64,000 nucleotides of DNA from Acidicapsa acidisoli (GCF_025685625.1 NZ_JAGSYI010000004.1:558001-622000); one strand, 5' to 3'; counted from the first letter of the stretch, positions 27,974-37,618 are shown. Numbers and translations are program-made. Notes: generated from the sequence alone by a model not told the origin.

Positions 27974-28324
27974 TCATGCCCGATGGGGACAACTCTTCGT
28001 GTTCACGCAGTCGTCGCTGAGGCGCAGCCGCTCGACGGGTCGTCCACCGACGAGGTGTTCGGCGATAATTTCTTCCGCATCCTCTGGCGTGACCCTGCCG
28101 TACCAGACGGCTTCCGGATAAACCACGACCACCGGACCGTGCTCGCACTGGTCCAGGCAGCCAGCCTTGTTGACGCGAATCCTGCCCGCAAGGCCGGCGG
28201 CTTTCGCAAACTGCTGCAATTGCGGCAGCAACTCGCTCTTGCCATCGTTGGTGCAGGAAGGCCGCGGAGCACCTTCCGGACGGACATTGTGACAAACAAA
28301 CAGGTGACGTTCAAAAGGGGCCAA
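27974..28324 (-). CDS. Thioredoxin-like [2Fe-2S] ferredoxin
   Basis: About 116 residues. The pattern CHNVRPEGAPRPSC then CLDQCEHGPVVVVYPEAVWY is that of thioredoxin-fold [2Fe-2S] ferredoxins (Shethna/HoxE-like); the family uses four cysteines, all present. An extra Cys pair occurs in the C-terminal tail (DDCVNTKSCPHRA). TTG 28324 is preferred: GGAGG lies about 11 bases upstream, whereas the longer TTG at 28342 would place that Shine-Dalgarno inside the coding region. It carries one electron in an unknown reaction; the two DUF507 genes follow. Confidence 0.85.
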   Translation of the reverse strand: MAPFERHLFVCHNVRPEGAPRPSCTNDGKSELLPQLQQFAKAAGLAGRIRVNKAGCLDQCEHGPVVVVYPEAVWYGRVTPEDAEEIIAEHLVGGRPVERLRLSDDCVNTKSCPHRA

Positions 28325-28452
28325 AACGAAAAATTCCTCCAATTCTCATCGTATCTGGCCGCTACTGGCTCGCTTTCCACAGGTTGGGATACTCTCAATC
28401 GGATGTGCACATCCCATTACCCAATCTCATCTGAGACAATGGAGAGCGGACT

Positions 28453-28941
28453 ATGGATACCGATAACCTCGTAGCACTTAAAGATGACATGGTGGCCTTC
28501 ATTGAAGGACACGGCATGAAACGCCTGCCCGGATACGTCACGGAAGATATTCCCGCCGTTCTATGGGAGGGTCCGGAAAATCCGGACGATAACCCCGACT
28601 CCTGGAAAGACTTCGTCGAGATGGCCAAACACGCCGGCGCCGTCTTCGTCACCATCAGCGACGTCAAGCTCGAACGCGAAGAGCTGGAGTCGTTGATTGA
28701 AGAAGCGAGCGAACTCAACTTCCCCGACGAGGAAGCCTCAGAGCTCGTCGAAGCGCAAATGCTGCAGAAATACGCCGGAAAAGTTGGATACATCCAGCTA
28801 GGCTTCGTCCATCAGGGCATCATGTTCCTGCACGAAACCACCACGGAATGGTATGAGCGCTACCAGGAATTGCTCGAAGGGATCGAAAGCTTCGGGGACA
28901 TCGTAATCGACGACCCGGACGGAGAGAACGAAGATCTATAA
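28453..28941 (+). CDS. Conserved acidic protein of unknown function
   Basis: 162 residues, strongly acidic (tail IVIDDPDGENEDL), start ATG with GGAGA eight bases upstream. No signal peptide, membrane helix or metal motif. It contains VLWEGPENPDDNPDSWKD and a helical LESLIEEASELNFPDEEASE. I do not recognise a named domain. It ends 19 bases before the recJ frame, so it may be co-transcribed with it. Confidence 0.82.
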   Translation: MDTDNLVALKDDMVAFIEGHGMKRLPGYVTEDIPAVLWEGPENPDDNPDSWKDFVEMAKHAGAVFVTISDVKLEREELESLIEEASELNFPDEEASELVEAQMLQKYAGKVGYIQLGFVHQGIMFLHETTTEWYERYQELLEGIESFGDIVIDDPDGENEDL

Positions 28942-28959
28942 GCCCCGCCCTGCAGGATT

Positions 28960-30900
28960 TTGTCCCGCAGCGAACTTGCCTTGCTGGCACTACCCAGTGA
29001 GTGTCGCCTCGTGAACACCCGCCTCAAATCTACTTTCGCTCCAAATGCTGCTGGCGCTGCCGGCGTTACGGCTGAGCCCGTCTTTACGCCTCCGCCGCAA
29101 CGCTGGCAGCTTAGCATACCTCACCCGGAAGAAGCCGCCAGTCTTGCGTCCGAAGCCCGTATTCCGGTGGTCGTGGCGGAGTTGCTGATCGCCCGCGGAA
29201 TCACTACCCCAGAAGCCGCATACAACTTTCTCAACCCCGAGATCAGCCAGCTCCACGATCCTTTTCTCATGCTCGGCATGGCCGCAGCCGTTGACCGGCT
29301 CGAACTCGCCATCGCGCGCTGCGAAACCATCCTGCTCTACGGCGACTATGACGTCGACGGCACCACCGCCGTTGTCCTGCTCAAGACCGCCATCGAGATG
29401 CTCAGCGGTGCAAATGAGACAAATGGGACAAGCGGCGCGAGAGTCCGCTTCCATGTCCCGCACCGGCTGCGCGAGGGCTACGGCATCCAAACCTCCGTGC
29501 TCGAAGCAGCCTCGCGCGATGGCGTCGGCCTCGTCATCAGCGTCGATACCGGCATGCGTGCCTTCGCCGAGGCGAGGCGGGCCCGCGAGCTTGGCCTCGA
29601 CCTCATCATTACCGACCATCACCTGCCCGACGCAGAAGACGAAATCCCCGTCGCGGTTGCCTTGCTTAATCCCAACCAGCCCGGCTGCCCCTACCCCGAA
29701 AAATCCCTCTGCGGCGCAGCCATCGCGTTCAAGCTCGCCCAGGCCATTCTGCAGCGGCACGACGAGCGAAACGGCCTCAGCCGAACCCGCGAAAAAACCA
29801 TTCCCTCGTTCCTGAAGATGGTCGCCATCGCCACCATCGCCGACGCCGTTCCTCTGCGCGGCGAAAACCGCGTCCTCGCCGCGCTCGGCATCCGCGAACT
29901 CCACCGCCCCGCCGGCCTTGGTCTGCGCGCACTCTTTCAGGCCGCCGGAATCGACCCCGCCGCCAAACAGCTCACCAGTTTCGATCTCGGCTTTCGCCTC
30001 GGCCCGCGCATCAACGCCGCAGGCCGCATGGACATCGCCGCGGAGGTCGTAGAGCTCTTCACCACCCGCGACGCCGCCCGCGCCCACGAGCTCGCCAACA
30101 AACTGGAGCGCCTCAACACCGAGCGCCGCGAAACCGAAGCCGAAGTGCTGCGCAAAGTCGAAGCGCGCCTGGCAACCGACCAGCAACTCGCCGCAAACAG
30201 GATGCTCGTCATGGCCGGCGAGGGATGGCATCGCGGAATCATCGGCATCCTCGCCTCGCGCATCGTCGACCGCACCGCCAAACCAGCGATCGTCGTCAGC
30301 GTCGAAGACGGCGTAGCCTACGGCTCAGGCCGCTCCATCGACGGCTTCCCGTTGCTCGAAGCCATCGAGACCTGCGCCGACCTCTACACCCGCTTCGGTG
30401 GCCACGCTTTCGCCGTCGGCTTCGCCATGCCCGCCAAAAACCTGGCCGAGATGGAGCGACGGCTCTGCGCCTTCGCCGCGCAAAAACTTGCCGGGCGGGA
30501 TGCCGAGCAGATCCTGCGCATTCACGCTGAACTGCCCCTCGACCGCGTCACCCCCGTCCTAGCAGGCTGGCTGCGCAAACTCGACCCGCTCGGCCACGGC
30601 AATCCCGAACCGGCCTTCGTCGCGCGCAACCTGCAACTCACCACTCCCGTGCGCCTGATGAAGGAAAAACACATCCGGCTCGAAGTGGCTCCAGCACTGA
30701 CACCCTCAACAACCGCCGCGCAAATTAAACTCGCACCCATGAAAGCAGTCGGCTGGAACATGGCCCGCCGCGCCAGCGAACTCGCACTCGAACAAGGCTC
30801 AGTCATCGACCTTGCGTACCGCATCCGTGAAAACGACCACCCGCAATACGGCGGCCTTCAGATCGAAATAGCCGGAATCGAAGCAGTCCGAACAGGCTAA
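28960..30900 (+). CDS. recJ: Single-stranded-DNA-specific 5'-3' exonuclease RecJ
   Basis: 646 residues, within the usual 570-730 range. The DHH phosphoesterase motifs are clear: LLYGDYDVDGTTA (motif I), ISVDTGMRAF (motif II), IITDHHLPD (motif III, DHH), then CGAAIAFKL and the DHHA1 part with GEGWHRGIIGI and YGSGRSIDGFPLLEAI. RecJ degrades single strands in RecF-pathway repair, mismatch repair and base excision. The start is uncertain: TTG 28960 gives the longest product, GTG 29011 is an alternative, and residues 1-50 are poorly conserved in character. A repeat hairpin follows. Confidence 0.95.
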   Translation: MSRSELALLALPSECRLVNTRLKSTFAPNAAGAAGVTAEPVFTPPPQRWQLSIPHPEEAASLASEARIPVVVAELLIARGITTPEAAYNFLNPEISQLHDPFLMLGMAAAVDRLELAIARCETILLYGDYDVDGTTAVVLLKTAIEMLSGANETNGTSGARVRFHVPHRLREGYGIQTSVLEAASRDGVGLVISVDTGMRAFAEARRARELGLDLIITDHHLPDAEDEIPVAVALLNPNQPGCPYPEKSLCGAAIAFKLAQAILQRHDERNGLSRTREKTIPSFLKMVAIATIADAVPLRGENRVLAALGIRELHRPAGLGLRALFQAAGIDPAAKQLTSFDLGFRLGPRINAAGRMDIAAEVVELFTTRDAARAHELANKLERLNTERRETEAEVLRKVEARLATDQQLAANRMLVMAGEGWHRGIIGILASRIVDRTAKPAIVVSVEDGVAYGSGRSIDGFPLLEAIETCADLYTRFGGHAFAVGFAMPAKNLAEMERRLCAFAAQKLAGRDAEQILRIHAELPLDRVTPVLAGWLRKLDPLGHGNPEPAFVARNLQLTTPVRLMKEKHIRLEVAPALTPSTTAAQIKLAPMKAVGWNMARRASELALEQGSVIDLAYRIRENDHPQYGGLQIEIAGIEAVRTG

Positions 30901-30940
30901 GTTACGTGAGGGCTTTCAATCCAGATGTAACCAACACTGT

Positions 30941-30986
30941 GGGTGCCCCATCCTTTGCGCGTATTCTGCGCGAAGGGTGGGAGACC
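30941..30986. repeat. GGGTGCCCCA-type intergenic hairpin between recJ and a convergent gene
   Basis: It begins GGGTGCCCCA (30941) and forms a 14-bp stem, CCCATCCTTTGCGC (30947-30960) with GCGCGAAGGGTGGG (30968-30981), including two G-U pairs. The same ten-base opening recurs at 41295 and 46910, always in intergenic hairpins. It lies between the ends of two convergent genes and may terminate both. Confidence 0.65.
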
Positions 30987-30992
30987 ACAGAT

Positions 30993-32858
30993 TCAATGCA
31001 TGATCATGCGTGGTGCAGGCACCTTACTGATCGTCACGCTGGCAATCCCAGAGCGAACGCTCTGCCCATTCCCATTCACCGCCATCACGACATACTGCGT
31101 GGTTCCCTTCTCTGCCGCCGCCTCTGTAAAGCTTGGACGCGTCAAACCCGACGCAACAATGCGTGACGCACCGTCTTGCGTAGCCTCCAGCGTATACGTC
31201 GTGGCCCGCGCCACGGGACTCCACGACACATCAACAAACCTGCCTCGTACCGTCGCTTGAATCTTTGCTGGCGCATCCGGAGCGGGCCCGTTCGGCAACA
31301 AACCATAGACGCAGAACTGCCCGGTCCCTGTGTTCTCCGTGCCAAAACTGGCGAGATAAACCTTCCCATTCGCAACCGTCGGAGGAGCCATCTTCGAGTA
31401 GTTGTTGCAATCATCCCGCTCCGGTTTCTCCAGCGAATTCCAAAGCTCATGCTGGATATCGTCCGCATCATACGCATGCAGAATGCCGGGCCGTGACTCG
31501 TGCCAGGAGTCGCCCGAGGCATGAATCGCAGCCCAGAGGATTCCATCCCTCTCCCCGTTCGCGGATAGCGATAACATCGCCCCCGGATGCCCCTCATTCC
31601 TCTCCGGCCTGGTCATGAACGGCGTCTCATCCAGCTTCCCGCCGTGAAACCGGTACACCCGCTCTTTGTCCCGCTGACCCCAGAGATACAACAGCTCGCC
31701 ATTCTTCGCGCTCTTCCAGTAAACGATGCTGTGCAGATGCGAACCTGTCGCCTGAAAGTGCTGCACGGCATGCTCATCGCCCAGATGGCCCAAATGCTCT
31801 CTGTCGATCACGTACAACACACCCTCCTTGCCGCCTCCGATGACAAGATGCGTACCCGGAATCAGCGTCGCGCCTGAGGAGTCGAGATCATTGTCATCCT
31901 TGTCCAGTTGAAAATGATTGGTCGGCGTAAACCAATCCAGCAGATGCAGCCTTGGATCGAGCCGGAGAAAGCTCTCGCTCAACTGCGTCGTCCCATTCCA
32001 GCTTCCGTTCCCCGTCACGACATAGATATTGCCCTTGTCATCCACCGCCGGCGCCTGACCCGATTGCCAGATGCTTGCGCCCTCCCCATCCGGCGAAGTA
32101 TTGAAGACACCGATCTGCTTGAGCGAAGCCGCATCGTAGCCCAGCAGATATCCGTGATACGGCTCTTTGTCGCAATGGGAAGCATAGCCCACATACACAC
32201 TACCGCCAGAGAGCAGCAGAGCCGGCCGCTGATTCTGCATCAGCGCATCAAAGCCAGGAGCCTCAATCGTCACAGGGCTATTCGGCAGATCAGCTCCCGT
32301 GGACAGATCGAGCGCGTGAAGACGCTGTTCGAAGCCGTCTCTAGCCTTGGTCAAAGCAACGATATACAACGTCGTCTTCTCGGCGTTGATAACCGGAGTG
32401 CCGATAACGCCCATCTTGCCGTTGATATCGAGGCACCCAAAGTCGGCATCATGCAGGTCCGCGGGAGTCCCGAAGTTCACATGCCATAGCGGCAAAGTGG
32501 CCTGTGCGTCATTCGCATCGAAGGCATACACACTGTTGTTCACTGTTGTCACGATCACAACGTCATGCCATCCGCCGCCAATCTTCACATTTGTGGCCAC
32601 CAACGGCTGCGTATAAAGCTGATCGTCAACGATTCGCTTGAAGAGCATGCCGAAGTGCCTGGCATCCACGTTCGCCGGTTTCAGCACCGTTTCTTTGAGG
32701 TTTGCCCCGGTGCGCCCCTCGTCGTTGTGCTGCGTCAGAACATCCACCTGAGCAGAAACCACGAGCGGCGCAACCAGACACGCAAGCAGGCATAAGCAAC
32801 AAACCACACCATGCGCAAAGCGAAGCAGGCTTCGCGAATCGCCAGACAGCATCCTCAT
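30993..32858 (-). CDS. Secreted PQQ-like beta-propeller protein with C-terminal fibronectin type III domain
   Basis: 621 residues. A signal peptide (VVCCLCLLACLVAPLVVSAQ) leads into propeller-like repeats with the typical YTQPLVA, VYAFDAND, GVIGTPVI, LHALDLSTG and GGKEGVLYVIDRE strands, and a final Fn3-like domain (ATVRGRFVDVSWSPVARATT). No PQQ-ligand set is evident, so it is probably a structural or binding protein of the periplasm or cell surface. ATG 32852 (second Met) has GGGGGA closer to ideal spacing than ATG 32858. It is followed by other secreted-protein genes upstream on the same strand. Confidence 0.82.
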   Translation of the reverse strand: MRMLSGDSRSLLRFAHGVVCCLCLLACLVAPLVVSAQVDVLTQHNDEGRTGANLKETVLKPANVDARHFGMLFKRIVDDQLYTQPLVATNVKIGGGWHDVVIVTTVNNSVYAFDANDAQATLPLWHVNFGTPADLHDADFGCLDINGKMGVIGTPVINAEKTTLYIVALTKARDGFEQRLHALDLSTGADLPNSPVTIEAPGFDALMQNQRPALLLSGGSVYVGYASHCDKEPYHGYLLGYDAASLKQIGVFNTSPDGEGASIWQSGQAPAVDDKGNIYVVTGNGSWNGTTQLSESFLRLDPRLHLLDWFTPTNHFQLDKDDNDLDSSGATLIPGTHLVIGGGKEGVLYVIDREHLGHLGDEHAVQHFQATGSHLHSIVYWKSAKNGELLYLWGQRDKERVYRFHGGKLDETPFMTRPERNEGHPGAMLSLSANGERDGILWAAIHASGDSWHESRPGILHAYDADDIQHELWNSLEKPERDDCNNYSKMAPPTVANGKVYLASFGTENTGTGQFCVYGLLPNGPAPDAPAKIQATVRGRFVDVSWSPVARATTYTLEATQDGASRIVASGLTRPSFTEAAAEKGTTQYVVMAVNGNGQSVRSGIASVTISKVPAPRMIMH

Positions 32859-32929
32859 TATCCCCCGAAAGCGTTTTCAGGGAGAGTATACAGGCAGCGG
32901 ACGCGCATTACCTTGCAGTGGCCATGATG

Positions 32930-33283
32930 CTAGCGGCCGCGATACAGGTGCTCGACACCAACCTGGTAGCCGCGCTCGAAACCGTGGCGATAGGCCTCGC
33001 GGTCACGATCCGGCACATGCGGATGGCGGAACTCCTCGCGATTATTCACATCGGGTCGGCGATGATTGTCATAATCTTTGCGCGCGCCCTCGATACCATC
33101 GTGGAATCCTCTGCGCGAGACTTCATCGAGCTCCTGCGGAGGCTCTTCCCATCCACGATCCTGCATGTAGGCCAGCGACGTCGCCGCACCTTCAGTCGCC
33201 GCATGCAACGGCTTCGCGTTAGCGCCCATAAAACATACACCTGCCACAGCCGTAACCATCCAGACTCCGGTTATCTTCTTCAC
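32930..33283 (-). CDS. Small secreted hypothetical protein
   Basis: 117 residues from a GTG start (33283), which has AGGAGG five bases upstream. A signal peptide (MKKITGVWMVTAVAGVCFMG) precedes a short, very hydrophilic Arg/His/Asp-rich chain (DRDREAYRHGFERGYQVGVE). No family recognised. The protein is probably periplasmic. It lies between the propeller protein and a YXWXPGYW-type protein, all on the minus strand. Confidence 0.75.
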   Translation of the reverse strand: MKKITGVWMVTAVAGVCFMGANAKPLHAATEGAATSLAYMQDRGWEEPPQELDEVSRRGFHDGIEGARKDYDNHRRPDVNNREEFRHPHVPDRDREAYRHGFERGYQVGVEHLYRGR

Positions 33284-33372
33284 GATTCCTCCTGTTTCAA
33301 CTCAATGAGTTGCCTTGCAAACATCAAAAAGAGAGCACACGCCGGTCAATCAGCCTGCACTCTGAAGGGATG

Positions 33373-33405
33373 AAAAAAGCAGCCCACGGGTTGGCCATGG
33401 GCTGC
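33373..33405 (-). terminator. Rho-independent terminator
   Basis: On the minus strand GCAGCCCA pairs with TGGGCTGC (33398-33405 and 33379-33386), followed by TTTTTT (33378-33373). It lies 34 bases after the stop of the gene at 33439 and so ends that transcript. Confidence 0.85.
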
Positions 33406-33438
33406 GAGGGGTGTGCAGTTTAGGTCGCCTGATCCAGC

Positions 33439-34425
33439 TTAGCGACCATGTCCGTGCGGCTTTTCACCGCCGGATGGTTTAGGCGCCGGGCGCGACTGCG
33501 GCTCCGAATGGGATTGGGGAGCCGGACGGGACTGCGCTGCTGGCGCAGGCCTGGACTCCATTTGAGGACGTGCTGCCGGTGCCGTGTGTGCGGCTGGCGC
33601 CGGGCGAGACTCCGCAGCAGGCCGCGACTGGTTAGCCGGCGCCATTTGCGTATGCGCCTGCGGTGTGTTGCCCATTGCGGGCCGTGCTGCCTGCGCCGGG
33701 TGATTCTGCATCGCCGATTGCGTGTGCGCCGGAGCCGTCATCGGCCTCGCAGCCGCAACTGTCGCCGGGTGCCCATGGTTGGCGTTGAAGTGCTGCTGTG
33801 GATCGTGCGCCGCCGCTGCAATGTGCTGCTGCTGCGCCGCCGTCGGAGCCACGTGACGCTCGCTCATCGCCGTTCGCTCCTCAGCCGTCGGCTGATGCTG
33901 AATGCCGCCGGGGCCGCCAGAGTAGGCAACATGATTGTTGTTGATGACGGTCGTGTTGTGAACGATCGTCTCATTGACGTAGGTGTTATGGAACCCTCCG
34001 CCGACGTGCACGATGGCCGTGTTATAGAAGAAATGGCCGCCGCGCCATTCGCCGCCGGCAAATCCCACGCCCATGTAGCCAAACCCATAGTTCACGCCAC
34101 CGTAGTAGCCGATATGCGGTCCCCAATAGCCTTCATGGAAGAGATAGTGCCCGCCTTCAAAGCCCCAGTACGGAGGCGTCCAGAGGTATCCCGGCGTAGG
34201 AACAGGCACCCACGCGCCTGGTACCCAGTAATAGCCATCGTCTCCATAAGCCCAGTATCCAGGCGTCCACATATACCCGTCATATGGGCAGGGTGGCTGC
34301 ACGTATACCGGCAGTACCGGTGGTGCAATTCCGATGCTGATGAACACTCCAGCAAAAGAAGATGCCGGAACGAGGCAAAGCAGAGCCGCGAGAAAGAAAA
34401 GACGTGCAGAGCGAAACACTTTCAT
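33439..34425 (-). CDS. Secreted YXWXPGYW-repeat protein with Pro/Ala/His-rich tail
   Basis: About 328 residues. Signal peptide (RLFFLAALLCLVPASSFA), then aromatic WxPGYW-type repeats (GYMWTPGYWAYGDDGYYWVP, LWTPPYWGFEGG) and glycine-rich sequence. The last 150 residues are low-complexity, Pro/Ala/Gln/His rich with repeated SRPAP units, typical of a cell-surface or matrix-associated tail. ATG 34425 has GGAGG six bases upstream; the frame is open to 34488 but the signal peptide starts here. Family members are of unknown function. Confidence 0.83.
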   Translation of the reverse strand: MKVFRSARLFFLAALLCLVPASSFAGVFISIGIAPPVLPVYVQPPCPYDGYMWTPGYWAYGDDGYYWVPGAWVPVPTPGYLWTPPYWGFEGGHYLFHEGYWGPHIGYYGGVNYGFGYMGVGFAGGEWRGGHFFYNTAIVHVGGGFHNTYVNETIVHNTTVINNNHVAYSGGPGGIQHQPTAEERTAMSERHVAPTAAQQQHIAAAAHDPQQHFNANHGHPATVAAARPMTAPAHTQSAMQNHPAQAARPAMGNTPQAHTQMAPANQSRPAAESRPAPAAHTAPAARPQMESRPAPAAQSRPAPQSHSEPQSRPAPKPSGGEKPHGHGR

Positions 34426-34860
34426 TGGAATCCTCCAAACCCTTTCAAGGCGATCCGGCTTCTGAGGGACAAATACCGAACCGGACAACCGTCTTGTCGT
34501 TAAATCCGTTGAGAGGCGACTGCTGGAAACTCAGCCTACCTACTGCCTTGTGAACCCTCAGCGGCTCGGGAAGTTGCCCGCTGAAGGAACAAAAAGTGAT
34601 GAGCTTTCGCGTTTATACCGCAGCGAGCCACTCCGCGTCAGGCCTCCGTTGCACATTCCGTACCATTGTTTGCAACCATGGCAAGCCCAGCCGGGCGGCC
34701 CAAAAATAGAGCTTCACCGGTTGATCTGCTTATCCTCAGAAATCGCTAGTCCGCATCCGAGAGTCCGGCCCGGCCCAAAAACATTGAAACTAAAGAGTTT
34801 TCTTACCGTAGGTCTCCAATGCCCAGACAATTACGGTTTCGTCGCGATTCGGCGTCGCGA
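34426..34860. other. Intergenic stretch between two minus-strand units
   Basis: 435 bases holding the promoter and GGAGG of the YXWXPGYW gene at its left end and the 3' end of the phosphorelay cluster at its right. No gene, RNA, operator or repeat could be recognised in the rest. Confidence 0.5.
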
Positions 34861-37140
34861 TTACGTGAGGACCTCATGCGATTCCGGACTCCTCTCGGTC
34901 GTCTGCATGGGCTGCGCGGGCAGCGTGAAGCAGAACCTCGCTCCACAAGGAGAGTTTCCTGCCGCCCACAATCGGCCGCCATGATTCTCAATAATGGAGC
35001 GGCTGATGCGAAGCCCCATCCCTGTGCCGTGAGCCTTCGTAGTAAAAAAAGCATTGAAGATCAGGCTCGTCTCCTGCTCGGGCAGACCCACCCCCGTATC
35101 GTCGACCGTGATCAGCAATTGCCCGTCCTCCGCTCGCCGCGAGCGGATCGTCAGTTCTCGTCTCCGATCCACATCTTTCATCGCGTCGATCCCGTTTACC
35201 ATAAGGTTCATCAACACCTGCTGCAACTGCACCCTGTCTCCCATAACCACGGGAAGGTCCTTGGCGAGATCGGTGCGAATCGATATCGAAAATCGCGCAG
35301 CTTCATTCCGAAGCAAAACGATCATCTCGCGTATGAATTCGTTCATCGCAATCGGCTCCCGAACCGGCGAACTCTTCACAAAGAAGAGCCGGATCCGGCT
35401 GACGATCTCCCCGGCATGCTGCCCGCACTTCACGATTCTCATCGCCGCACCCCGGGCCTCTTCGAGATCCGGAGAATCACTCGCCAGCCATCGCAGGCAG
35501 GCGTAGGCATTGGTAACGGCCGCCGCAATCGGCTGGTTCACCTCGTGCGCCAGGGACGCGGTCAGTTCTCCCATCGTCGTTACACGGTTGACGCGCGCGA
35601 GATCCGATTGCGCCTTCCGCAGTTCTTCCTCAGCTCTCCTCTGTTCCGTGATGTCTTCGCATGCGATCAGGACGATCGGACCGCTCTCCCGCGCCACAGC
35701 CTTAGCCGTCTCGCGAACGCGAAGCGCCTTGCCGTCCTTGCGGACCTTGCGGGCCTCCCAGTTTCTGGCCTCGCCGAGATGCGCCAGGCATCCAGCCAGA
35801 TTCTGCTGAATCGCCTCGCGATCCTCATCGCAAAAAACGCTCAGAACCGGCTGACCGACCAACTCGGCGATCTTGTAGCCAAGCTGTTCGGCCCCAAATG
35901 GATTGATAGCCATAATCTGACCGCCGGCATCCACCATGAAGTACATCGTCGGATTGTGTTCAAAGACATCCCGCCACTGCTCCTCGCTCTTCCGCAACGC
36001 ATCCTCAGCCTGTTTTTCCCGTGTAATGTCGGTTACCGCCCCGACAAATTCAACCTCGCCAGAGGAATCCGTGACCGCATGAGCGACAACATGAAGGTGC
36101 TTGACCGCACCGTCCGGCATCAGCAAACGATGCTGCACATCCATCGTTGTACCGCCATGCGATGCCTCGTAGATCACCCTCTCGACATGTTCCCTGTCGT
36201 CCGGATGCGTGCGTTCAGCGATTAACTCCAGCGCCGGCTTGCTTGAACTATCGACTCCAAAGATCTTGTAAGTCTCCTCGGACCATAGGATCGTGCCAGA
36301 AGAAACCTTCCATCCAAAGCTGCCAGTCCGAGTCAGGTGCTGTGCTTCCGCCAGATATGCTTCACTCCTCCGCAGCCGGTCCTCGGTCTGCTTTCGGTCC
36401 TCGATTTCAATACCCGTTGCATACCACTTGACGATGTGTCCCGTGTCGTCGCGCAGCGGAACTCTGCGGACAAGAAACCAAAGATACTCTCCGTCAGCCC
36501 TCCGCAGGCGCAATTCAAGTTCCGTCGGTTCTCCAACCGTCAGAGAAGTGCGCCATGCGGCGATGGCTCCTGGCAGATCATCCGGATGAACAATAACTTT
36601 CCAACCCCAGCCCACCATGTCCTCTATCGGAACTCCGGTGAACTCCAGCAGACGTTGATTGACGAAATCAGTGGAGCCATCCGGCAGAGTACTCCAGACA
36701 TGGGCCGGAATTGTGTTGATAACCCTGCGAAGCCGATCCTCGGCCTGCTTCTGTTCGGCCCTTTGTTTGGCTTCGCGCAGCGCACGTTGCACCGACGGCA
36801 CAAGCCGCGATAAACGCGTCTTCAGAACATAATCCGTTGCGCCGGTTTTGAGCGCTTCGATTGCAACCTCTTCACCGAGCGTTCCGGTAACAAAAATGAA
36901 CGGAACCTCCGGACACGCGTTCATTGCGATCTTCAACGCGGAGATGCCGTCGAAGGAGGGAAGCGTGTAATCCGCCAGAATCAGATCGATTCCGCCTTGC
37001 TCAAAGGAAACGAGCAGCGCAGCCTCAGTCTCGACTCGTGTTACTTCGCAGACGACGCCTTCCGCCTCAAGCAGATCCTGAATCAGCTTCGTGTCTTTAG
37101 GATCATCTTCAATCGATAGAATCCGCAATGGGTGCGGCAT
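34861..37140 (-). CDS. Hybrid sensor: receiver, three PAS domains, histidine kinase
   Basis: 759 residues, no membrane segment. Order: receiver 1-122 with D57 (LILADYTLPSFDG) and DYVLKTR; PAS domains near 135-250, 255-375 and 385-500 with PAC-type ends (VKWYATGIEIEDRKQTE, EVEFVGAVTDITREK); HisKA with LTASLAHEVNQPIAAAV; HATPase with NGIDAM and GTGMGLRISRS. An N-terminal receiver before a kinase suggests that an upstream kinase phosphorylates it to tune its activity. It is the last gene of a three-gene cluster with a CheY-like regulator and a membrane kinase; the signal is unknown. Confidence 0.93.
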   Translation of the reverse strand: MPHPLRILSIEDDPKDTKLIQDLLEAEGVVCEVTRVETEAALLVSFEQGGIDLILADYTLPSFDGISALKIAMNACPEVPFIFVTGTLGEEVAIEALKTGATDYVLKTRLSRLVPSVQRALREAKQRAEQKQAEDRLRRVINTIPAHVWSTLPDGSTDFVNQRLLEFTGVPIEDMVGWGWKVIVHPDDLPGAIAAWRTSLTVGEPTELELRLRRADGEYLWFLVRRVPLRDDTGHIVKWYATGIEIEDRKQTEDRLRRSEAYLAEAQHLTRTGSFGWKVSSGTILWSEETYKIFGVDSSSKPALELIAERTHPDDREHVERVIYEASHGGTTMDVQHRLLMPDGAVKHLHVVAHAVTDSSGEVEFVGAVTDITREKQAEDALRKSEEQWRDVFEHNPTMYFMVDAGGQIMAINPFGAEQLGYKIAELVGQPVLSVFCDEDREAIQQNLAGCLAHLGEARNWEARKVRKDGKALRVRETAKAVARESGPIVLIACEDITEQRRAEEELRKAQSDLARVNRVTTMGELTASLAHEVNQPIAAAVTNAYACLRWLASDSPDLEEARGAAMRIVKCGQHAGEIVSRIRLFFVKSSPVREPIAMNEFIREMIVLLRNEAARFSISIRTDLAKDLPVVMGDRVQLQQVLMNLMVNGIDAMKDVDRRRELTIRSRRAEDGQLLITVDDTGVGLPEQETSLIFNAFFTTKAHGTGMGLRISRSIIENHGGRLWAAGNSPCGARFCFTLPAQPMQTTERSPESHEVLT

Positions 37141-37159
37141 GCTCTCTTCCTCACAATAC

Positions 37160-37618
37160 TCACTTCCTTACGCTGCCCGGCGGCGGCTCGTTAATCACTG
37201 CCCAAAACACGCCCAGTTCTTTAATCGCGTTCACAAACTCATGAAAGTCAACTGGCTTGACCACATACGCATTCACTCCGAGTCTGTAGCTTGCCACCAT
37301 GTCCTTTTCCTCTTTCGATGAGGTGAGCACAACTACGGGAATCATTCTCAGCTTCTCATCGGACTTAATCTGCCTCAATACCTCCAACCCGTCGACCTTG
37401 GGCAGTTTCAGATCCAGAAGCATGACGGCCGGGTTGCCGCCGGGGCGCGTCTCATATTCCCCGCGGCAATACAGGTAATCGAGGGCTTCTGCGCCGTCGC
37501 GAGTAACAATCACTTCATTGGCGAGGTTATAATCCTCAAGCGCCGTGAGAGAAAGTTCCACGTCTTTGGGATCGTCTTCAACCATTAAGATGCGCCCCAG
37601 CCTGTTCATGCTCTCCAT
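37160..37618 (-). CDS. Stand-alone CheY-like response regulator (Rcp1 type)
   Basis: 152 residues, receiver only. ILMVEDDPKD gives the acidic pair, D69 is the phospho-acceptor in VMLLDLKLPKVDG, followed by VVLTSS and VVKPVDFHEF. The loop YCRGEYETRPGGNP is the insertion of Rcp1-type regulators that serve phytochrome-like kinases. It overlaps the 3' end of the upstream kinase gene by 13 bases and is 19 bases from the hybrid kinase, so the three form an operon and this protein may shuttle phosphate between them. Confidence 0.93.
   Translation of the reverse strand: MESMNRLGRILMVEDDPKDVELSLTALEDYNLANEVIVTRDGAEALDYLYCRGEYETRPGGNPAVMLLDLKLPKVDGLEVLRQIKSDEKLRMIPVVVLTSSKEEKDMVASYRLGVNAYVVKPVDFHEFVNAIKELGVFWAVINEPPPGSVRK

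Noticed and set aside
28990-30231. 413-codon minus-strand open frame opposite recJ
   Set aside because: Low-complexity Gly/Ala/Glu translation antisense to conserved DHH motifs of recJ.
33448-34503. 351-codon plus-strand frame, very Arg-rich
   Set aside because: Complement of the Pro/Ala-rich tail of the YXWXPGYW gene, which has a signal peptide, Shine-Dalgarno and terminator.
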